From Caprimulgus europaeus (Eukaryota; Chordata; Aves; Caprimulgiformes; Caprimulgidae), in the NCBI GenBank assembly GCA_907165065.1, contig OU015528.1, positions 70,351,474-70,415,473 on the forward strand: a DNA stretch of 64,000 bases, given 5' to 3'. Positions 38,725-51,954 of the stretch are shown one piece after another (within the stretch, counting starts at the first letter, position 1; the number at the start of each line of letters is the position of its first letter). Both the position numbers and the translations under genes were made by a program. The notes beneath the pieces were generated by a model. That model ran no database searches, was not told the origin of the DNA, and saw nothing but the letters and a program-made list of their open reading frames with translations.

Positions 38725-40930
38725 ATTTAATAACAGAATGCAAATACTTTTTTTTCCACATAAATGGTCTCAATTATCTTTTCTTGATCAATACTAAAAT
38801 GTCATTTGTATGATTAAGTAATAGAGGCCATGTAAAAATAACAATATTCAAAGTACACATTGCTTGCCAGTTCCCCTATTCCTGATAACCCTAGTTAAAT
38901 ATTTAAAAAGTTTTATTTGAAATTCTCCTTGCTAAATTTTTTTTTCTGACCTGAGATAAAACACAGGGTCAGATAGCATGTTCTCTCTGCCACTATAAAG
39001 TTTAAAGCTTTTTTTCTTCGTGTAGCAATATACTCAATGTAATCACAGTCAAAAAGGTGGGAGAGCAATGTTTTCCAAATTTGGAGATTTGTTGTTGATT
39101 CCGCTACCAGCTGGACCAAGAGGTCCTGGTTGAAGCTGATGCACCCTGATGAGCCAACCAACTGATCCTTGGAATACTGCAAACCACAGCATTTAATTTG
39201 AATATTTATGAAGATAGAGTAATTTGGGATTCACTAGAACGTATTTGTTTTTCACTAAAATGTACGTATCTTCAAATGTGGGTTGCTGGATTAGAGCAAA
39301 AGTGAAAGTCCAGTGGCATTTGGAGTTGACATGTTTTTGGCTGGAAGCCAGTTTTGAAGCAATCCAGTGCAAGTGTACCTGTGAATGATAATCAGCTTTT
39401 TTTGTCTGAGGGTTGGCGCTAAAATAGAGCTAATTTACAACTAAAGACTGAGGTGATATTTTATCTAAGGCATGCACTTTAAACAGAGAGAGGAATGAAT
39501 GATGATGAAATTGCAAAAACATGTGGAAGTAAATTTAGCTAACAGCTATATGCCACTCGCTTGAACTGAAATAAAGATGTAGCCATACTTTGCGACCCAC
39601 AAAGCAGAGGATATGTTGTAAAACAGTGTCACTCTTCTTGAATCTCTAAGAGTAAAGAACAGCACTAGAAACAGGAAATCTGGTTCCACAAAGCTCTTAC
39701 TGATTTTCATGACTTCCCTGCACACATTGTCATAGTATTGGGTAGCAGTGCAGTTGATGGACTGGTATGCTGGGTGCTTACCTGCAAGAGATTCTGTTGA
39801 GTCAACACCAAGTGGCAAGTTTTCAATCAGTCAGCCTGTCTATGCCCTTTCTAACACAATCTTGGCAGGATTAGATGTGCCAAAAGTGAAAGTCCCCATA
39901 GACTTCAAAGTCTGAATTGAAATGAGGGCAAATGGCATCAAAATTAGTGCAGAAGTCCTAATCACAAACTTGTGTCCCCATGGGAAGCTTTTGGTAGGAA
40001 GGGAAAATACTATTGTGCAAACAATCCAAGAAATCTTTAGAACCTGTTAGTGAAAATTTTCTAGTATATACATTACAGAAGCCAGACAGGTCTATATTAG
40101 GAAAATTTAATTTTGTGACTATTGTACCAATTAGTCTTTATAGTATGAAACTGTATGAACTTTCTTAATAGTATGAAATTGTGTTAGCTTTCTTAAGAGA
40201 TATATAGTTTATGTTGAATACTGCATATTCATGATTAAGTAAGCATAACTAAAGGGCCCCGAATCATTGCAAGGAGGACAGCCTGCACTCTGAAGACAAG
40301 GACCTTTATTTCTCAGAATCTTAAAGCCAACTGACATAACACCAACACTTAAGCTTAGTTAGAGAACTACCAAGCAGAATCCAATCAGAGGCTGTGTCAT
40401 GAGGGGGAAATGTACTCCAGAGATCTGGCTAGCTTTTAAAGAAAATTTAGTGAAAGCTCAAGAACATCTCCACACACAACCATTTTATAGACAGAAGGAG
40501 AATTTTGACAGTACTCCAGCTGAGAAAAGCAAATAACTTCTTAATGAACTAGTATGTAAAAAGCACAGAAGAAGTGGAAACAAGGACAGCAATACATTTG
40601 TGGGTTCTTCAGGCATTTACTAAAATAATAATAAAAGTCAAAGCTCAGCTGGATCTAATCCAAGCCAGGGATGTAGCAATAAGGTATTCTACAAGCATGG
40701 CAGTAGAAAAAGGAAGTTTTTCATGTATTTTCAGTCGTGTATGGGAGAGTCAATTTAGTGATAGACAATTCTGAAAAGACCGTAGTATTCATTGGATTTT
40801 TTGCCCCAAACAACACACAGATTGCTCCCAGACTGCCTATGGGAGATAGCAGTGGAGATGCAATAAATTAAAAACTGCCCAAAAAAGCTGAGTGTATTCA
40901 CAACCATGGGCTACATGGTATTCACTGAAG
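38725..40930. other. Intergenic stretch
   Basis: No recognised gene. It contains a possible LTR at 40240-40445. Confidence 0.6.
40240..40445 (-). mobile_element. Possible decayed LTR (U3-R-U5)
   Basis: The minus strand reads TTTAAAAGC near 40437, then a CCAAT-like ATTGGATT box, then GAGAAATAAAGGTCC at about 40301 and a downstream segment ending near ATTCGGGGCCC. This looks like an AATAAA-R-U5 arrangement. Boundaries are uncertain. Confidence 0.3.
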
Positions 40931-40934
40931 TGTG

Positions 40935-42316
40935 ATTGCAGGATGCCTGTTACCTACAAGAACGTCATAGTGATTGGAGGAAGTCCCTGACAGGAAAGAG
41001 GTTAATATCTTGCTCATCTTTAAGAGTGGCAAAAGGGAGGCTCCAGGCCAGAAAGTTTGGTCAACCTCATCTCAGACTGAACATCATGTACTTCTGCAAT
41101 CTATTTACACGTACAGGAAAGACAAGAAAGTCCTTCAGGAACAGTAAGCCTAAATTTACCAAGGACAGGTCATTCTTGACCAACTTGACTGCCTTATATG
41201 ATGAAATGTCTCGCTGTGGGGACAAGGGGAGAGCAGTGAATATCAGATACCTTAACTTGCATAAGGCTTTTGATGCTATTTTCTACATCCTTCCCAACTG
41301 TAAACCGAGGAAGCATGTGTTAAATGAAGTGTGCATTAGGTGGGCTGAAAACTGAATCCACCCTTGGGCTCAAATTATAGTAATCAATGGCTTGACCTCT
41401 AGTTGGTAGCTGATAAAAAGTACCCCAGTGGTCAATATTGGGACTGATGCTGTTGAATATCATCAGCAGCATCTCAAATTATGAGACAGACTACATCCTC
41501 AGAAAATGTATAGGTGACATTAAATTTGGGTAAGGTGATTGACATGTTGACAGTTGAGATTCAGTCCAGAGGGATTTTGAGAAGCTTGAAGACAAAGCCA
41601 ACAGAAACTGAAGTTCTGTGCCTAGGGCAGGATAACATCAGACAACATTGCAGGCTGCAAACTGACCCACTGTGCTGCAAACTTGCCGAGAAGGCTGTTG
41701 TGGACACCAAGTTGAATATAAGCCAACAGCGTGCTCTCATTATAGATAAGACAAGCTACTTCTTGAATAGGAAAGTATGTCCATCAAATCGAGGAAGTCA
41801 TTATTACCCACTGCATGATGCTAGTGTGGATGCACATAAAACATTCTGTAAAGTTTTGGGCCATCTCACTCAGTCTAGAAACTGGAGAGAATCCATCCAA
41901 GCACTAAGATGATTAGGGACTTAGAGAGTATGACACGTGAGGGGAGTTTGAGGTTCATGGGTTTATTTAATCTAGCAAAGAGGAGGCTAAGAGACTATTT
42001 AACCACAGTTTCAAACTACTTCAAAGGGAATTATAAAGTGAAAGCCAAAATCATCTCAATAGTGGCAGAGGAATAACAAAAAAAAGAGCCAGAGGCTAAA
42101 TGTTTTTGAACATTAGGAAAAAGTTCTTTACTTTGTGGGGGCAGGATAATGCAGCATCGGAAACTGTATGGAGAGTCTGTCCTTGGAGGTTTTCAAAGTA
42201 TAGCTAATCAAAGCTGCACCTGATGTAATATAATACTGATTAAAATCTTGGTTTAAGCAGGAAGTTGGACCTGAGACCTCTGGACATACCCCTTCCAGCT
42301 AACATTTTTGTGATTA
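40935..42316 (+). mobile_element. Old CR1 LINE copy with RT-domain relic
   Basis: A long, strongly diverged copy. The frame 40936-41355 contains DRSFLTNLTALYDEMSRCGD and AVNIRYLNLHKAFDAIFY, recognisable as the CR1 reverse-transcriptase region preceding and including the first catalytic motif (usual form VYLDFSKAFD). The catalytic Asp is replaced by Asn in YLNLHKAFD. Later relics correspond to the [18 protein letters not shown] and EKRRLRGDL blocks. The end at 42262-42316 (ACCTCTGGACATACCCCTTC) is the CR1 3' tail. Frames are broken. Confidence 0.8.
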
Positions 42317-42319
42317 ACT

Positions 42320-44865
42320 TCTGCTGTGGATCTACATTCTGTTCAAGTTCAGGTTAATATATATTTACTTGATCTCTATAAAAATGTGACACTGAAAAAA
42401 AGAAGTGGGAATTCACTTTTAGTGATAGGAGATTGTCCTCTGACTTGTATCTAAACTTCAGTTTGCCACTGTCTTATGCACTTTGCAACATGATCTGAGA
42501 ACACACTATACTACGTACAAATGCAAGAGTCAAATAGTAGTGAGAAGGTACTGTAAGTTCATAGTGGAAACCTCTCCCTATTTAAACCTATGACAGTTTC
42601 ACATGCCTAATGCTTGTGAAAGAAAAAAAAAAAGTCCAAGATGCACTAGATAAAGTGTAATCTGATTATGAATCCTTCTGCCTGTTGCCAGCAAACAAAT
42701 ATTAAACTATACACCTCATTATCAAGCAATGCAGTTGTGTGGTTACCCAGTACTAGTTGCTCAGATCTCTTCTGTGTATACATAATCCTGTGTGTTCCTT
42801 CAAAGCTATGAGTGAGAAGAAATATTTCTCATCTGGTGTCATGACACTGCAGTTAAGGAGGTGGGGACTATTACAAGTAATAATTAAGCTTAAATGGCAC
42901 TGTAATATATACTATTAGCAACTGAATCCTATTCTTCAATCTTTGTTTTTCTGAGTGCTTTGATTTATACTTTCAATTATTTTATTTTATTTTTCTGCTA
43001 TAAATCCTCTTGCTGTGCAGATAACAGTTTCAGGGGCTGTCATTTTGACTATATCAAACTTTGACTCTGGTTCGTGCAACTGTATTTCACCTGACAGAAA
43101 CAGTTGCTGAGTCAGTTCAATCCTGAATTCCAATATACTTGGGTTGAGTAATTTGAATTGGCAGATTAAACACGATATCAGGAGGTGGAGTTTGGCTATT
43201 TGAAAATATTCCTTCAGACAGTCTTCTACAACGTATATAGGTATGTTTTTTTTGTTCCCTGGGGGGAGATAGGAAACAGGTGGTGATATTTTAGATCCAA
43301 ATCTCCTTCTAGATCTGATCCTTAGCTCTGCAACAAAATGTTACCCTTTATATGAGCTGTGATAAAACTACAGTTTAATCAATAGTAATCTTTTAGACAG
43401 ATCCTTTGTGCTGTGGCCTCTTTACATCTATCATCCCTTAGACTTTGTATTTAGAAGTCAATATTCTTAATTTATTCCCTTCAAATAAGCTGGATTTAAA
43501 AAAAAAACAAAACAAAACAAACACTTAGAATTTCTCCACTGAGCCTTCAAATTAATATATGATGATAATAGTAATTAATTAGGCATGCTCTTTCTGAAGA
43601 TCTCACAGAAGGTTACAAAAGCTTGTAAGAAACTAGGCCTTAGATTAGAACATCACTATGATTTGAGGGAAGATTTATTATTTTTTTCTGATTAAGAATA
43701 CTAAACTTGCAGAAGAAATTTCTTGTCCAAGCTTCAGAAATATATTGTGATTGAGTACAGATCTGGATTTCCATCTCAGAAGCAATGAGTTTAATAATTT
43801 GATTTTCATATGACTAGAAAAAAAAATCAGTCTTTAGTTGGGTTGACTTTGTAATTTGACCGTAACTTTTTAAAAAACTAGAACCCTAGATAAAGACTTG
43901 GAAAGATGCATTCAAGTCTTTCTCTGCAGGTGATAGTCTTGCTCTTTGAGTACAGAAAGCTGTAGAATGGTGCAATGCACAAAGCTGCAGTATTGTGCAA
44001 AGGGCAACAAAAGTAATCCTATTTTAGGGTGGTTCTTCCATCAAGCTCTGAATTCAGGTGAGTTTTGAGTGAGTCTGTAACAGCATATGGGGAGTATGTT
44101 CCTCATGAGAAGATGCTGACTGTAAGGTGATCTGTAAATGTGAGTTTAGGGATTTAGAAAGGATTGACCTCCTCTACTGTCAGGAATGTACTGTAGAACA
44201 AGCTTTCTGGACCTGCCAACACTTAATTGACTCCTGAGGTGAGAAGACTCTTCTTTGGTTAAACAAGAACACTGAGCAGGTTGAACAACTGAGGAAAAGA
44301 GGAGACATGAAGGTAAGGTGAAGAGGCCCTGTAGTCCTCTTCTTCACCACTATTTCATCCAAGGCTCAGATAGGAAAGTACATGGTCTGAAGTTCCACAG
44401 GGTAGGCAGCGATACTTATGTGTTAGAGGATGGGGAAGGAGCAGTAAAGGAAAAATAAGCAGTAGAGGATGTCTAGTCAGTTCAGTAGAGAGATAGAGGG
44501 CTATGAACTTAAAACCATAGCAATCAACTGGTGTAATTTTACATATCTTATCCAACAGGATAACTGAACTTCACCTTTGAGAGGTGTATGAATACTATAG
44601 TAGAAAGGATTGCAAGGCAAAATCCTACTAAACTACAGAAATTATCTGGTTTTGTTTTTTTTTAAAGTCAGTAAAGTGTAACACTTATGAAGAATTTAAG
44701 TATCTCAATATGGTTCAGTAACCTGAGAGTTTATACAAAAGTAAAAAAAACACACAAGCAAACAAACTCAAAACCTCCCTTATTCTGGGATGTCTTAAGA
44801 ACAAGGTTGCACTACAAAGAAAAGATACTTTTTATGAGGCGTTAATGAAGCTATGAAGACTGTAA
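42320..44865. other. Intergenic stretch
   Basis: AT-rich, no recognised gene. It contains an A-rich AAAAC run at 43499-43522. Confidence 0.65.
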
Positions 44866-44869
44866 ACAG

Positions 44870-45130
44870 GATAAGAAGAACGCAGATGAACTGGAAAAAG
44901 TCCAGAGGAGAGACCAAGGCTGATACAAGAATGCATGTTCACTATGGAAAGGCTGAATGCACTTTATTTGGTCAAGAAAATTAAGAAAACCATAAAAGTA
45001 TGATACTATTTAATGTAGTAAAGAGGGTAGTGATCAGTTTTTCTCCATGTCAACTGAAGGAAAAGAGAGGAAATAAGCTTAATTATTAGCAAAGAAGATT
45101 CAGGATGAATATTTACAATAATATTTGGTG
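44870..45130 (+). mobile_element. CR1/L3-like LINE relic
   Basis: GAACTGGAAAAAGTCCAGAG, then an ATGGAAAGGCTGAATG-like segment, then TTCTCCATGTCAACTGAAGG, then GCAAAGAAGATTCAGGATGA. This follows the block order of old CR1/L3 3' ORF2 ends. No intact frame remains. Confidence 0.6.
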
Positions 45131-45915
45131 ATGTATTTCTGTTTAAAAAGATGCCAATTTAAAATAAAAAAGTAGCTGATAGGCAGAAAATATTCAGAAG
45201 AAATGAGGATAGAAGTGGAAATAAATTACTATTTGTTTCTAGTTTGAAAATTGCTTTTTAAAAAAATCTATACTTATAAATAATAAAAAGTATGTGCAAG
45301 AAAAAGAAACATGTCAGACTACAATAGCTCATTGGTATTGCAAGACACTAATACAAAATATTAAGGTTTCCTCAGGACAAGAATTGTTTTTTTTTATTCC
45401 TCAGCAAAGATAAAAGCCCAGGAAGGAAGAACTGAATACAAGAGGGATATTGATGATGGAGTAGAAAGTACAGATAAGAAGACTTTGCTTTCTGCAGCCG
45501 TGGGCTGCTATCCTGAGCATGACATGAAAGAACACCAAACAATAACAATTTGCCAAAAAAGTGAAGAGAATTTATACTGAGTTTGAACTGATCCCAAAGA
45601 AAGAAATTAGGCTGAAAGCCGGAAGCCAACACAGGGCTTTGGAAATGGTGAAAAGTTAATGGAGCTACCAAAGGTGCAGTCTAGTCTTCCCAGCTTCAGC
45701 ACTTGCACTGTGCCTACTTTTAGGCAGCTGCTAATAATAGTCCTTTACAGGTGTCTGTGCGGACTGAAGATGACCCAAAAGGGACTGTCTGCCTGAGTTT
45801 TCATCTATTTATTAGGCAGACTAGGACCTATTGACGCTGAGCATCTGAGATGTTGTCTCAAATATCAAGATCATGTAGAAAGGTAGAAAGAAATTGAAGT
45901 TTGAATGACAAAAAC
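45131..45915. other. Intergenic stretch
   Basis: Nothing recognised beyond A/T-rich sequence. The 99-codon minus frame at 45372-45671 shows no motif. Confidence 0.6.
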
Positions 45916-45917
45916 TA

Positions 45918-46188
45918 TCACAGAATCACAGAATGTCAGGGATTGGAAGGGACCTCTAAAAATCATCTAGTCCAATCCCTCTGCTGGAGCAGGAACACCT
46001 AGATGAGTTCACACAGGAAGGCGTCCAGGCGGGTCTTGAATGTCTCCAGAGAAGGAGACTCCACAACCTCCCTGGGCAGCCTGTTCCAGTGCTCTGTTAC
46101 CCTCACCATAAAGAAGTTCCTTCTCAAGTTTAAGCGGAACCTCCTGTGTTCCAGCTTACACCCATTGCCCCTTGTCCTATCATTGGGG
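45918..46188 (-). mobile_element. CR1 LINE fragment, 5'-truncated
   Basis: Nearly the same sequence as the start of the 28348-29185 copy (tail CACAGAATCACAGAATGTCA, then the ORF2 C-terminus). It stops abruptly after CTTGTCCTATCATTGG. The low divergence between the two copies marks this as one of the younger CR1 subfamilies here. Confidence 0.93.
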
Positions 46189-46189
46189 C

Positions 46190-47200
46190 GACTATGATTT
46201 CAGAGGCAAGATATTTGGTTGGAAAAACGGCAAAGCTAGAATATCTGTATATAAAGATATAGTCTTTCTATATTAACACAGATTATTTTCTCTGCAGACT
46301 GCATTTTTCAGAAGGGCACTGTATATCCAGATCTTTAATGGCCTTCTCCAAGGGTGGAACCTGAGGGAATCAATTATCCACAAAACTGTTTGAAAATAAT
46401 AGACCATAACATAGCCTAGCAAGTTCTCGGAGTGTGTTGGGAACATGTTTTTCTTTCAAATAGCTGAGCAAGTGACTAAATGGACCTTACAATGTACTTC
46501 TGTTGAAAAATGTGCTCCCTGAGAACACAGAGGTAAAATGCTATCAGCATCACAACTACTCAAAACATTGTACTGCTTACTCAGACAGCTCATTGTCTTA
46601 TTGCTATTTTATTGCTTCAGGAGCTTAAAAATGATAAGCAAAACAATTTTAATCCCCGATTTGTGAAAGAAGTTGCAATAGCAGAGTATAGATTGAAGAC
46701 TGTAAAACTCAGTTTTCCAGCAGTTTCCTGCTGGATTTAGTCATGGTATAGTATAATAGAAAAACTATTAATTATCATTACTATTAATTACAGTCTTAAA
46801 GGCATAATAACAAACCACTTAAAGGGAAAGAGAGATAAGAATTACAGTAAAAGAGCACTATAACTGCATTGGGGCCTCTTAAATAACAGGGCCAGGGGCA
46901 CAGTGAGATAAGCATGATCATGCTTGTGGTTTTGGTTTCAAACTGATAGTTAAAGCTTCTTGGTGATGGGCATTTAACGTCTTCTTGCAGAGATGATAAA
47001 ATCTACAATCACCATTTCCTTTGTGAGTACTCAGATTGCTTCTATAGACATCCCTACACATGTGTTTTTGAGGAAAAGTATTTGTGATGGATTAGTGTTG
47101 AAATAATTGTGTCGAACTGTACATAAAGAAGGGGATAGAATGTGAAGAGCTGACTCTGAAGAATAGCCATGAGCAGGTTGAAAGCTTACAGGTAAGAACT
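46190..47200. other. Intergenic stretch
   Basis: AT-rich, no recognised feature. Confidence 0.6.
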
Positions 47201-47204
47201 AAAG

Positions 47205-48262
47205 ACTGAAGCAACAAAGTCGTTGGTATCTACTACAGGCCACCCTACCAAGGGAAGCCTAGGGATGAAGCCTTCTTATGCCAGCTGCAGGAGGTGATGT
47301 GCTTTCAGACTCTCCTCCTGCTGGGGGACTTCGACCAACATCTGCTAAAAAAGTAGCATGGTAAGCTGTAGGCAATCCAGGAGACTTAAGTGCATGTAGG
47401 ATAACTTCTTAAGCCAGGTGATAGACAGGCCTACCAGACTGGATGTGGTACTGCACTGAATGGTCACCAATTCAAATGAACTGATTGGTGACATCAACAT
47501 TGGAGGCATCCTGGGCTGCAGTGATCACACACTGATGGAGTTCACAGTCCTGAGGGATATAGGTCAGGCAAAATGTGAAGTCAGGACTCTGAATTTTAGG
47601 AAAGCTAACTTCCAACTCTTCAAGGAGTTGGTCAGTAGCACCTTGTAGGAAACTGCCCTTGGGGTTAAGGGAGCATAACAGAGCTGGCAGATTTTTAAGG
47701 ACACTTTCGATAGTGCATAAGAGCTCTCTAATCCCAGATATAAGACACCAAGAAAGAAAGGCAAGATACTGGCATCTCCGAGTTGAGACATGCTGGTCAA
47801 AATAAAAGCCAAGAAAGAAATGCACAGGCAGTGGAAGCAGGGACAGGTATCCTGGGAAGAGTATAGGAACACTTCTCACTTGTGTAGGGATGGGGTCAGG
47901 AAGGCCGAGGTGCAGATGGAGAGGAACTTTGCAATGGATACAAAGGATAATAATAAGGGCTTCTACAAGTGTGTGAACCAAAAAAGGAAGGTGAGAGAAA
48001 GTGTATCCTCCCTCATGAGCAAGACTGATAAACTGGTAAGAACAGAAGAGGAGAAAGCTGAGGTTCTCAACAACTTTTTTGCCTCAGTCTTCTCTGGCAA
48101 CCTCTCTTCCCACACCTCTCGAGGGGGTGGACTGCAGGGCAGAGACTGGGGGATCAATGTCCCTCCCACTGTAAGAGAAGATCAGGTTCATGAACTGAGG
48201 AACCTGAATATATGTAAATCTATGAGATCTGAAAAGGTGCAACCCAGAGTCTTGAGAGATAT
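47205..48262 (+). mobile_element. Internal CR1 ORF2 fragment (endonuclease end and linker)
   Basis: Translates to GIYYRPPYQGKPRDEAFLCQ, then LLLLGDFDQ (an endonuclease active-site strand), LGCSDHTLMEF (the final catalytic SDH motif) and then RTLNFRKANFQLFKELV. The linker before the RT domain follows: WKQGQVSWEEYRNTSHLCRD, GFYKCVNQKRKVRESV and AEVLNNFFASVFSG. It has several stops and frameshifts. Neither the 5' UTR and start nor the RT core and 3' tail is adjacent, so this is an internal fragment and not a simple 5' truncation. Confidence 0.9.
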
Positions 48263-48975
48263 AATTATTTTTTAACTTAGACAGTCAAGTCCCATATTTG
48301 TTAACAGCACAGGTGAAGCACACAAGTCACCAGTACACAGAATTGGACTCATTTTATCTGTTCAATCTACCAGAAACAATGGGACAAACCATAACCGTCT
48401 TAGCATGTTTTAACACAGGTGAAGGAAAATAACTTTGGTTATGATTTGAAGTACTTGGAGGGATCACAAATATAATAGTTTGTGTATATGAGTAATAGAA
48501 GATAATTAAGAAAAAGAAAAGTTTACAGAGTGGCTATGTCAAGCCAGTCAAGTTTTTTGGCCTTCCTCAAAATATGGTAATTTTTTGTTTATGAATACCA
48601 GACAGTTTCGTGTAAAAATACTTTTGTCTGTCAAAATCAAGTCCAAGTAGAATCAATGGCACTGTTGCTAGAGGTAGAATGTTTTCAGCCTCAGTGGTTA
48701 TAACATGGTCCTTGATGTATGCAACTTTCTTTTTTAAAACTCTGTGGCAGAATGACAAACCTTCCAGTTAGTGTATAAGTACAATACTGTCAAAGCTAAC
48801 AGGTGGCTGCTAAAGTGCTGGTGTTTATGAGATTGCTAGCATAAATTTTGGAGTGTGATTTTGGGATAACTGGAAACTTTTAAGTTCATCTGAGACACGG
48901 TTAATAATGTGCCCCATTATACTACCCATAAAGTGTCCCAGTGTGGAACTAATTTTAGGGAATATCAAGAGTGAG

Positions 48976-50127
48976 TGTATTGGGTTTGCATGGCAAGGTT
49001 TTTGGTAGCAGTGGGGGAGGGGACATGGGGTGGCTTCTGTGAGAGAAGCTGCCAGAAGCTTCCCCCATGTCTGACCCGACACAGCCAATGCCAGCCGGCT
49101 ACAAGAACGGACCCGCCGCTGGCCAAGGCCGAGCCAATCAGTAACGCCTCTGTGATAACATAATTAAGAAAAAAAAGGAAGAGAGGGAAGAAAAAAAAAG
49201 CTGCACACTTTGCAGCTGGAGAGAGGAGTGAGAAGATGTAAGAGAAAACAACTCCACAGACACCAAGGTCAGTGAAGAAGGAGGGGGAGGAGGTGCTCCA
49301 GGCGCCGGAGCAGAGATTCCCCTGCAGCCTGTGGTGAACACCATGGTGAGGCAGACTGTCCCCCTGCAGCCCATGGAGGTCCATGGTGGAGCGGATGACC
49401 ACCTGTAGCCCATGGAGGACCCCATGCCGGAGCAGGTGGATGCCCGAAGGAGGCTTTGAGCCCGCGGGAAGCCCGTGCTGGAGCAGGCTCCTGTCAGGAC
49501 CTGTAGCCCGTGGAGAGAGGAGCCCACCCCGGAGCAGGTTTGCTGGCAGGACTTGTGACCCTGTGGGGGACCCACGATGGGGCAGTCTCTTCCTGAAGGA
49601 CTGCACCCCATGGAATGGACCCAGACTGGAGCAGTTTGTGAAGAGCTGTCAGTCATGGGAAGGACTCACGTTGGAGAAGTTCGTGGAGGAGTGTCTCCCG
49701 TGAGAGGGACCCCACGCTGGTGCGGGGGAAGGAGTCCTCCCCCTGAGGAGGAAGCAGCGGCAGAAACACCGTGTGATGAACTGACCCTAACCCCATTCCC
49801 TGTCCCCCTGTGCTGCTGGGGGGAGGAGGTGGAAAATCGGGAAAGAGATTAAGCCTGGGAAGAAGGGAGGGATGGGGGAGGTGTTTTAAGATTTGGTTTT
49901 ACTTCTCATTCTCCTCTAATTTTGATTGGTAATAAAGTAAATTTGTTTTTTCCCCCAAGTCCAGTCTGTCTTGCCCGTGCCAGGAACTGGTGAGTGATCT
50001 CTCTCCGTCCTTATCTCCACCCACGAGCTTTTCCTTATAATTTTCTCCCCCTGCCCATTTGAGGAGGGGGAGTGATAGAGTGGGCTTTGGTGGGCATCCT
50101 GCCTCTAGCCAGGGTCAACCCACCACA
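48976..50127 (+). mobile_element. Solo ERV LTR 1 (1152 bp) with perfect TSD
   Basis: Starts TGTATTGGGTTTGCATGGCA and ends GTCAACCCACCACA. It is flanked by a perfect 5-bp target-site duplication GTGAG (48971-48975 and 50128-50132). AATAAA at 49931-49936 is a likely polyadenylation signal. No retroviral internal region or primer-binding site follows, so it is a solo LTR formed by recombination. A 5-bp duplication is usual for ERVL or some ERVK elements; the class is not determined. The central part (49300-49725) is a degenerate minisatellite and explains the long open frames on both strands here. Confidence 0.92.
49300..49725. repeat. Minisatellite inside LTR 1
   Basis: About eight degenerate units of 45-52 bp. 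Each has the pattern CCCRTGGAG...GACCCC...GGAGCAG followed by a variable half. The same units recur in the other three LTR copies. Confidence 0.75.
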
Positions 50128-50132
50128 GTGAG

Positions 50133-51950
50133 ATAGTAAAACTCCATGTGGGCTACAGCATCATCCTATCAACCAAATGATGATGGAAGCAGAGGGGTCA
50201 AATGAGACTGGATATTTTACTGGGGTTTGAGCACAAAGTCTCTTCAGACTGGGACAGAACCTTCATCTTCATCACTCAGAGCCTTGCACTCACTTCATTT
50301 TTCTTTGCACTTCATGCTTGTTTTTGGGGTTATGAAGTTTCTGGAAAATATTTCAGTCTTTTTTTCCTTCTGTCCATTTGAATACAAGGGAGATGCTCCC
50401 AGATGTGAGGTGGGAGAGGAAAGGTGGAGTGTGACTTCATGCAGAAGCTGGTCAATACAGCACAGAGGATAAAGGGCTGCCTTAAATCCTGGAACTAAAC
50501 CAGTGGGAGGTCTGCAGCTATTTTTTTTTTTTTTCCAGGATCCTAAGGGCACCAATAGGACTTATTGTCCCTGTCCACCCCATCCTGGGGCCTCCCCTAC
50601 CCTACCCATGGCCCAGGTCCTCATTCCAGCCCAGCCCGGTGTCATCAGCTCCTACCCCAGCCCATGGGGAGCTGTTGACCTGCACTGCTGCAAGATTTTA
50701 ATTATTATCTTTGTCTCTCTTGAATCTGCATATTTTTCATAGCTGGAACTTTATGAAAGAGTCATTGCATACAAGAGGGTTTAGGGATTTCACTTCTTTG
50801 GAAAAAGTAACATAGGTGATTATTTTGTTCTTCTAAGGCTTCCAGTGTTAAGCACTGCCTTAGAAGGTGACAGGTTGCAGTTTGCTGTTTCTACCTTTAG
50901 CTGTAGGCACTGGTACAGCTTATGAAACATGCAAAAGAAAAAACATCCAAATTAAAAAACAAAACAAAACAAAACAAAAACCCAACAACCACACCCCCCA
51001 CCCCCCGGCAAAACAGTGGGAGTTTTCACCACTGTTCTCAAAAAGAGCTGAGTCAGGATTGCAGATTCTGTACTATTTTCCAAGATGATGCTTTGAATGT
51101 GGTGAAGGTTCAGAACATGCAGCCCTGGGTAGTGTGGAATATTTGGTCCACACTCTGCAATTTTGGGATAGGGAATATTGTGTTAATTCAACAATATTTT
51201 GTGCAATGTTCTTACTCAGAATATTAATGTGTCTTTTCTTAATGAATAATAAGCACTTATTCTTGGTTACTGGGATTACACTGGGACTTTAATATATTTT
51301 TTAAACTATTATTAATATATTCAAAAGAACAGGTTAGTTCATGCATATTTTAAGAAAAAAAAAAACCCTGAATCTTGTGTTTCAGCTCTCCGAAGGAAAA
51401 CAAGCAGGTACCAGCACTGGAGTAAGTGAAGTGGCAAACTCTAAAAAGGAATAATATGCTGAGATTCTTATATAGGGAAAAAGATTCCAGTGGCTTTTCT
51501 GCTAGGTGAAGACACAATGAGAGCCCTGGCCTTATGTCCTGGTTTTGCTAGGATAGCAAATGTTACAGTATTTCATCCTTAAATACATGCAGAGTGTTAA
51601 TTCTCTGCTCTAGCCCCAGTCACTCTGCATCTTATATACACGCATATGTTTATCCGTACTGTTAGTGTGGGGAAGAAAATTACCTCCAAGAGGATTTGGG
51701 GCCTAAATCCAGACATTTAGTGTATTCAGTGAGGTTAGGAGGTTAGTCACTTTGGTTCCTCTCTGCAGTTTGTAGATAGCAGAAGAGACCTAAAGTCCCA
51801 AAGATCTGAATTGCCTCTCTGGGTTCCTAACTTTCTCCAAAGAGCGGAGAGGGGGATTTATTTAGCTAAGCTAGTGGTGCCTGGGCTACCTTTAACCACT
51901 ATTGAGGCATCACAAGCATCCTAAAAAACTACATTCACCTAAGGCATCTA
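50133..51950. other. Stretch between LTR 1 and the next CR1
   Basis: No recognised gene. It holds a GC-rich patch at 50535-50690 after a T-run, an AAAAC run at about 50957-50980 and a C-rich run at 50992-51008. Confidence 0.6.
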
Positions 51951-51954
51951 GAAG

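Noticed and set aside
48965-49852. Several long overlapping open frames on both strands (up to 213 codons)
   Set aside because: All lie inside LTR 1 and come from its minisatellite, whose units tend to keep reading frames open. No retroviral protein motif is present.
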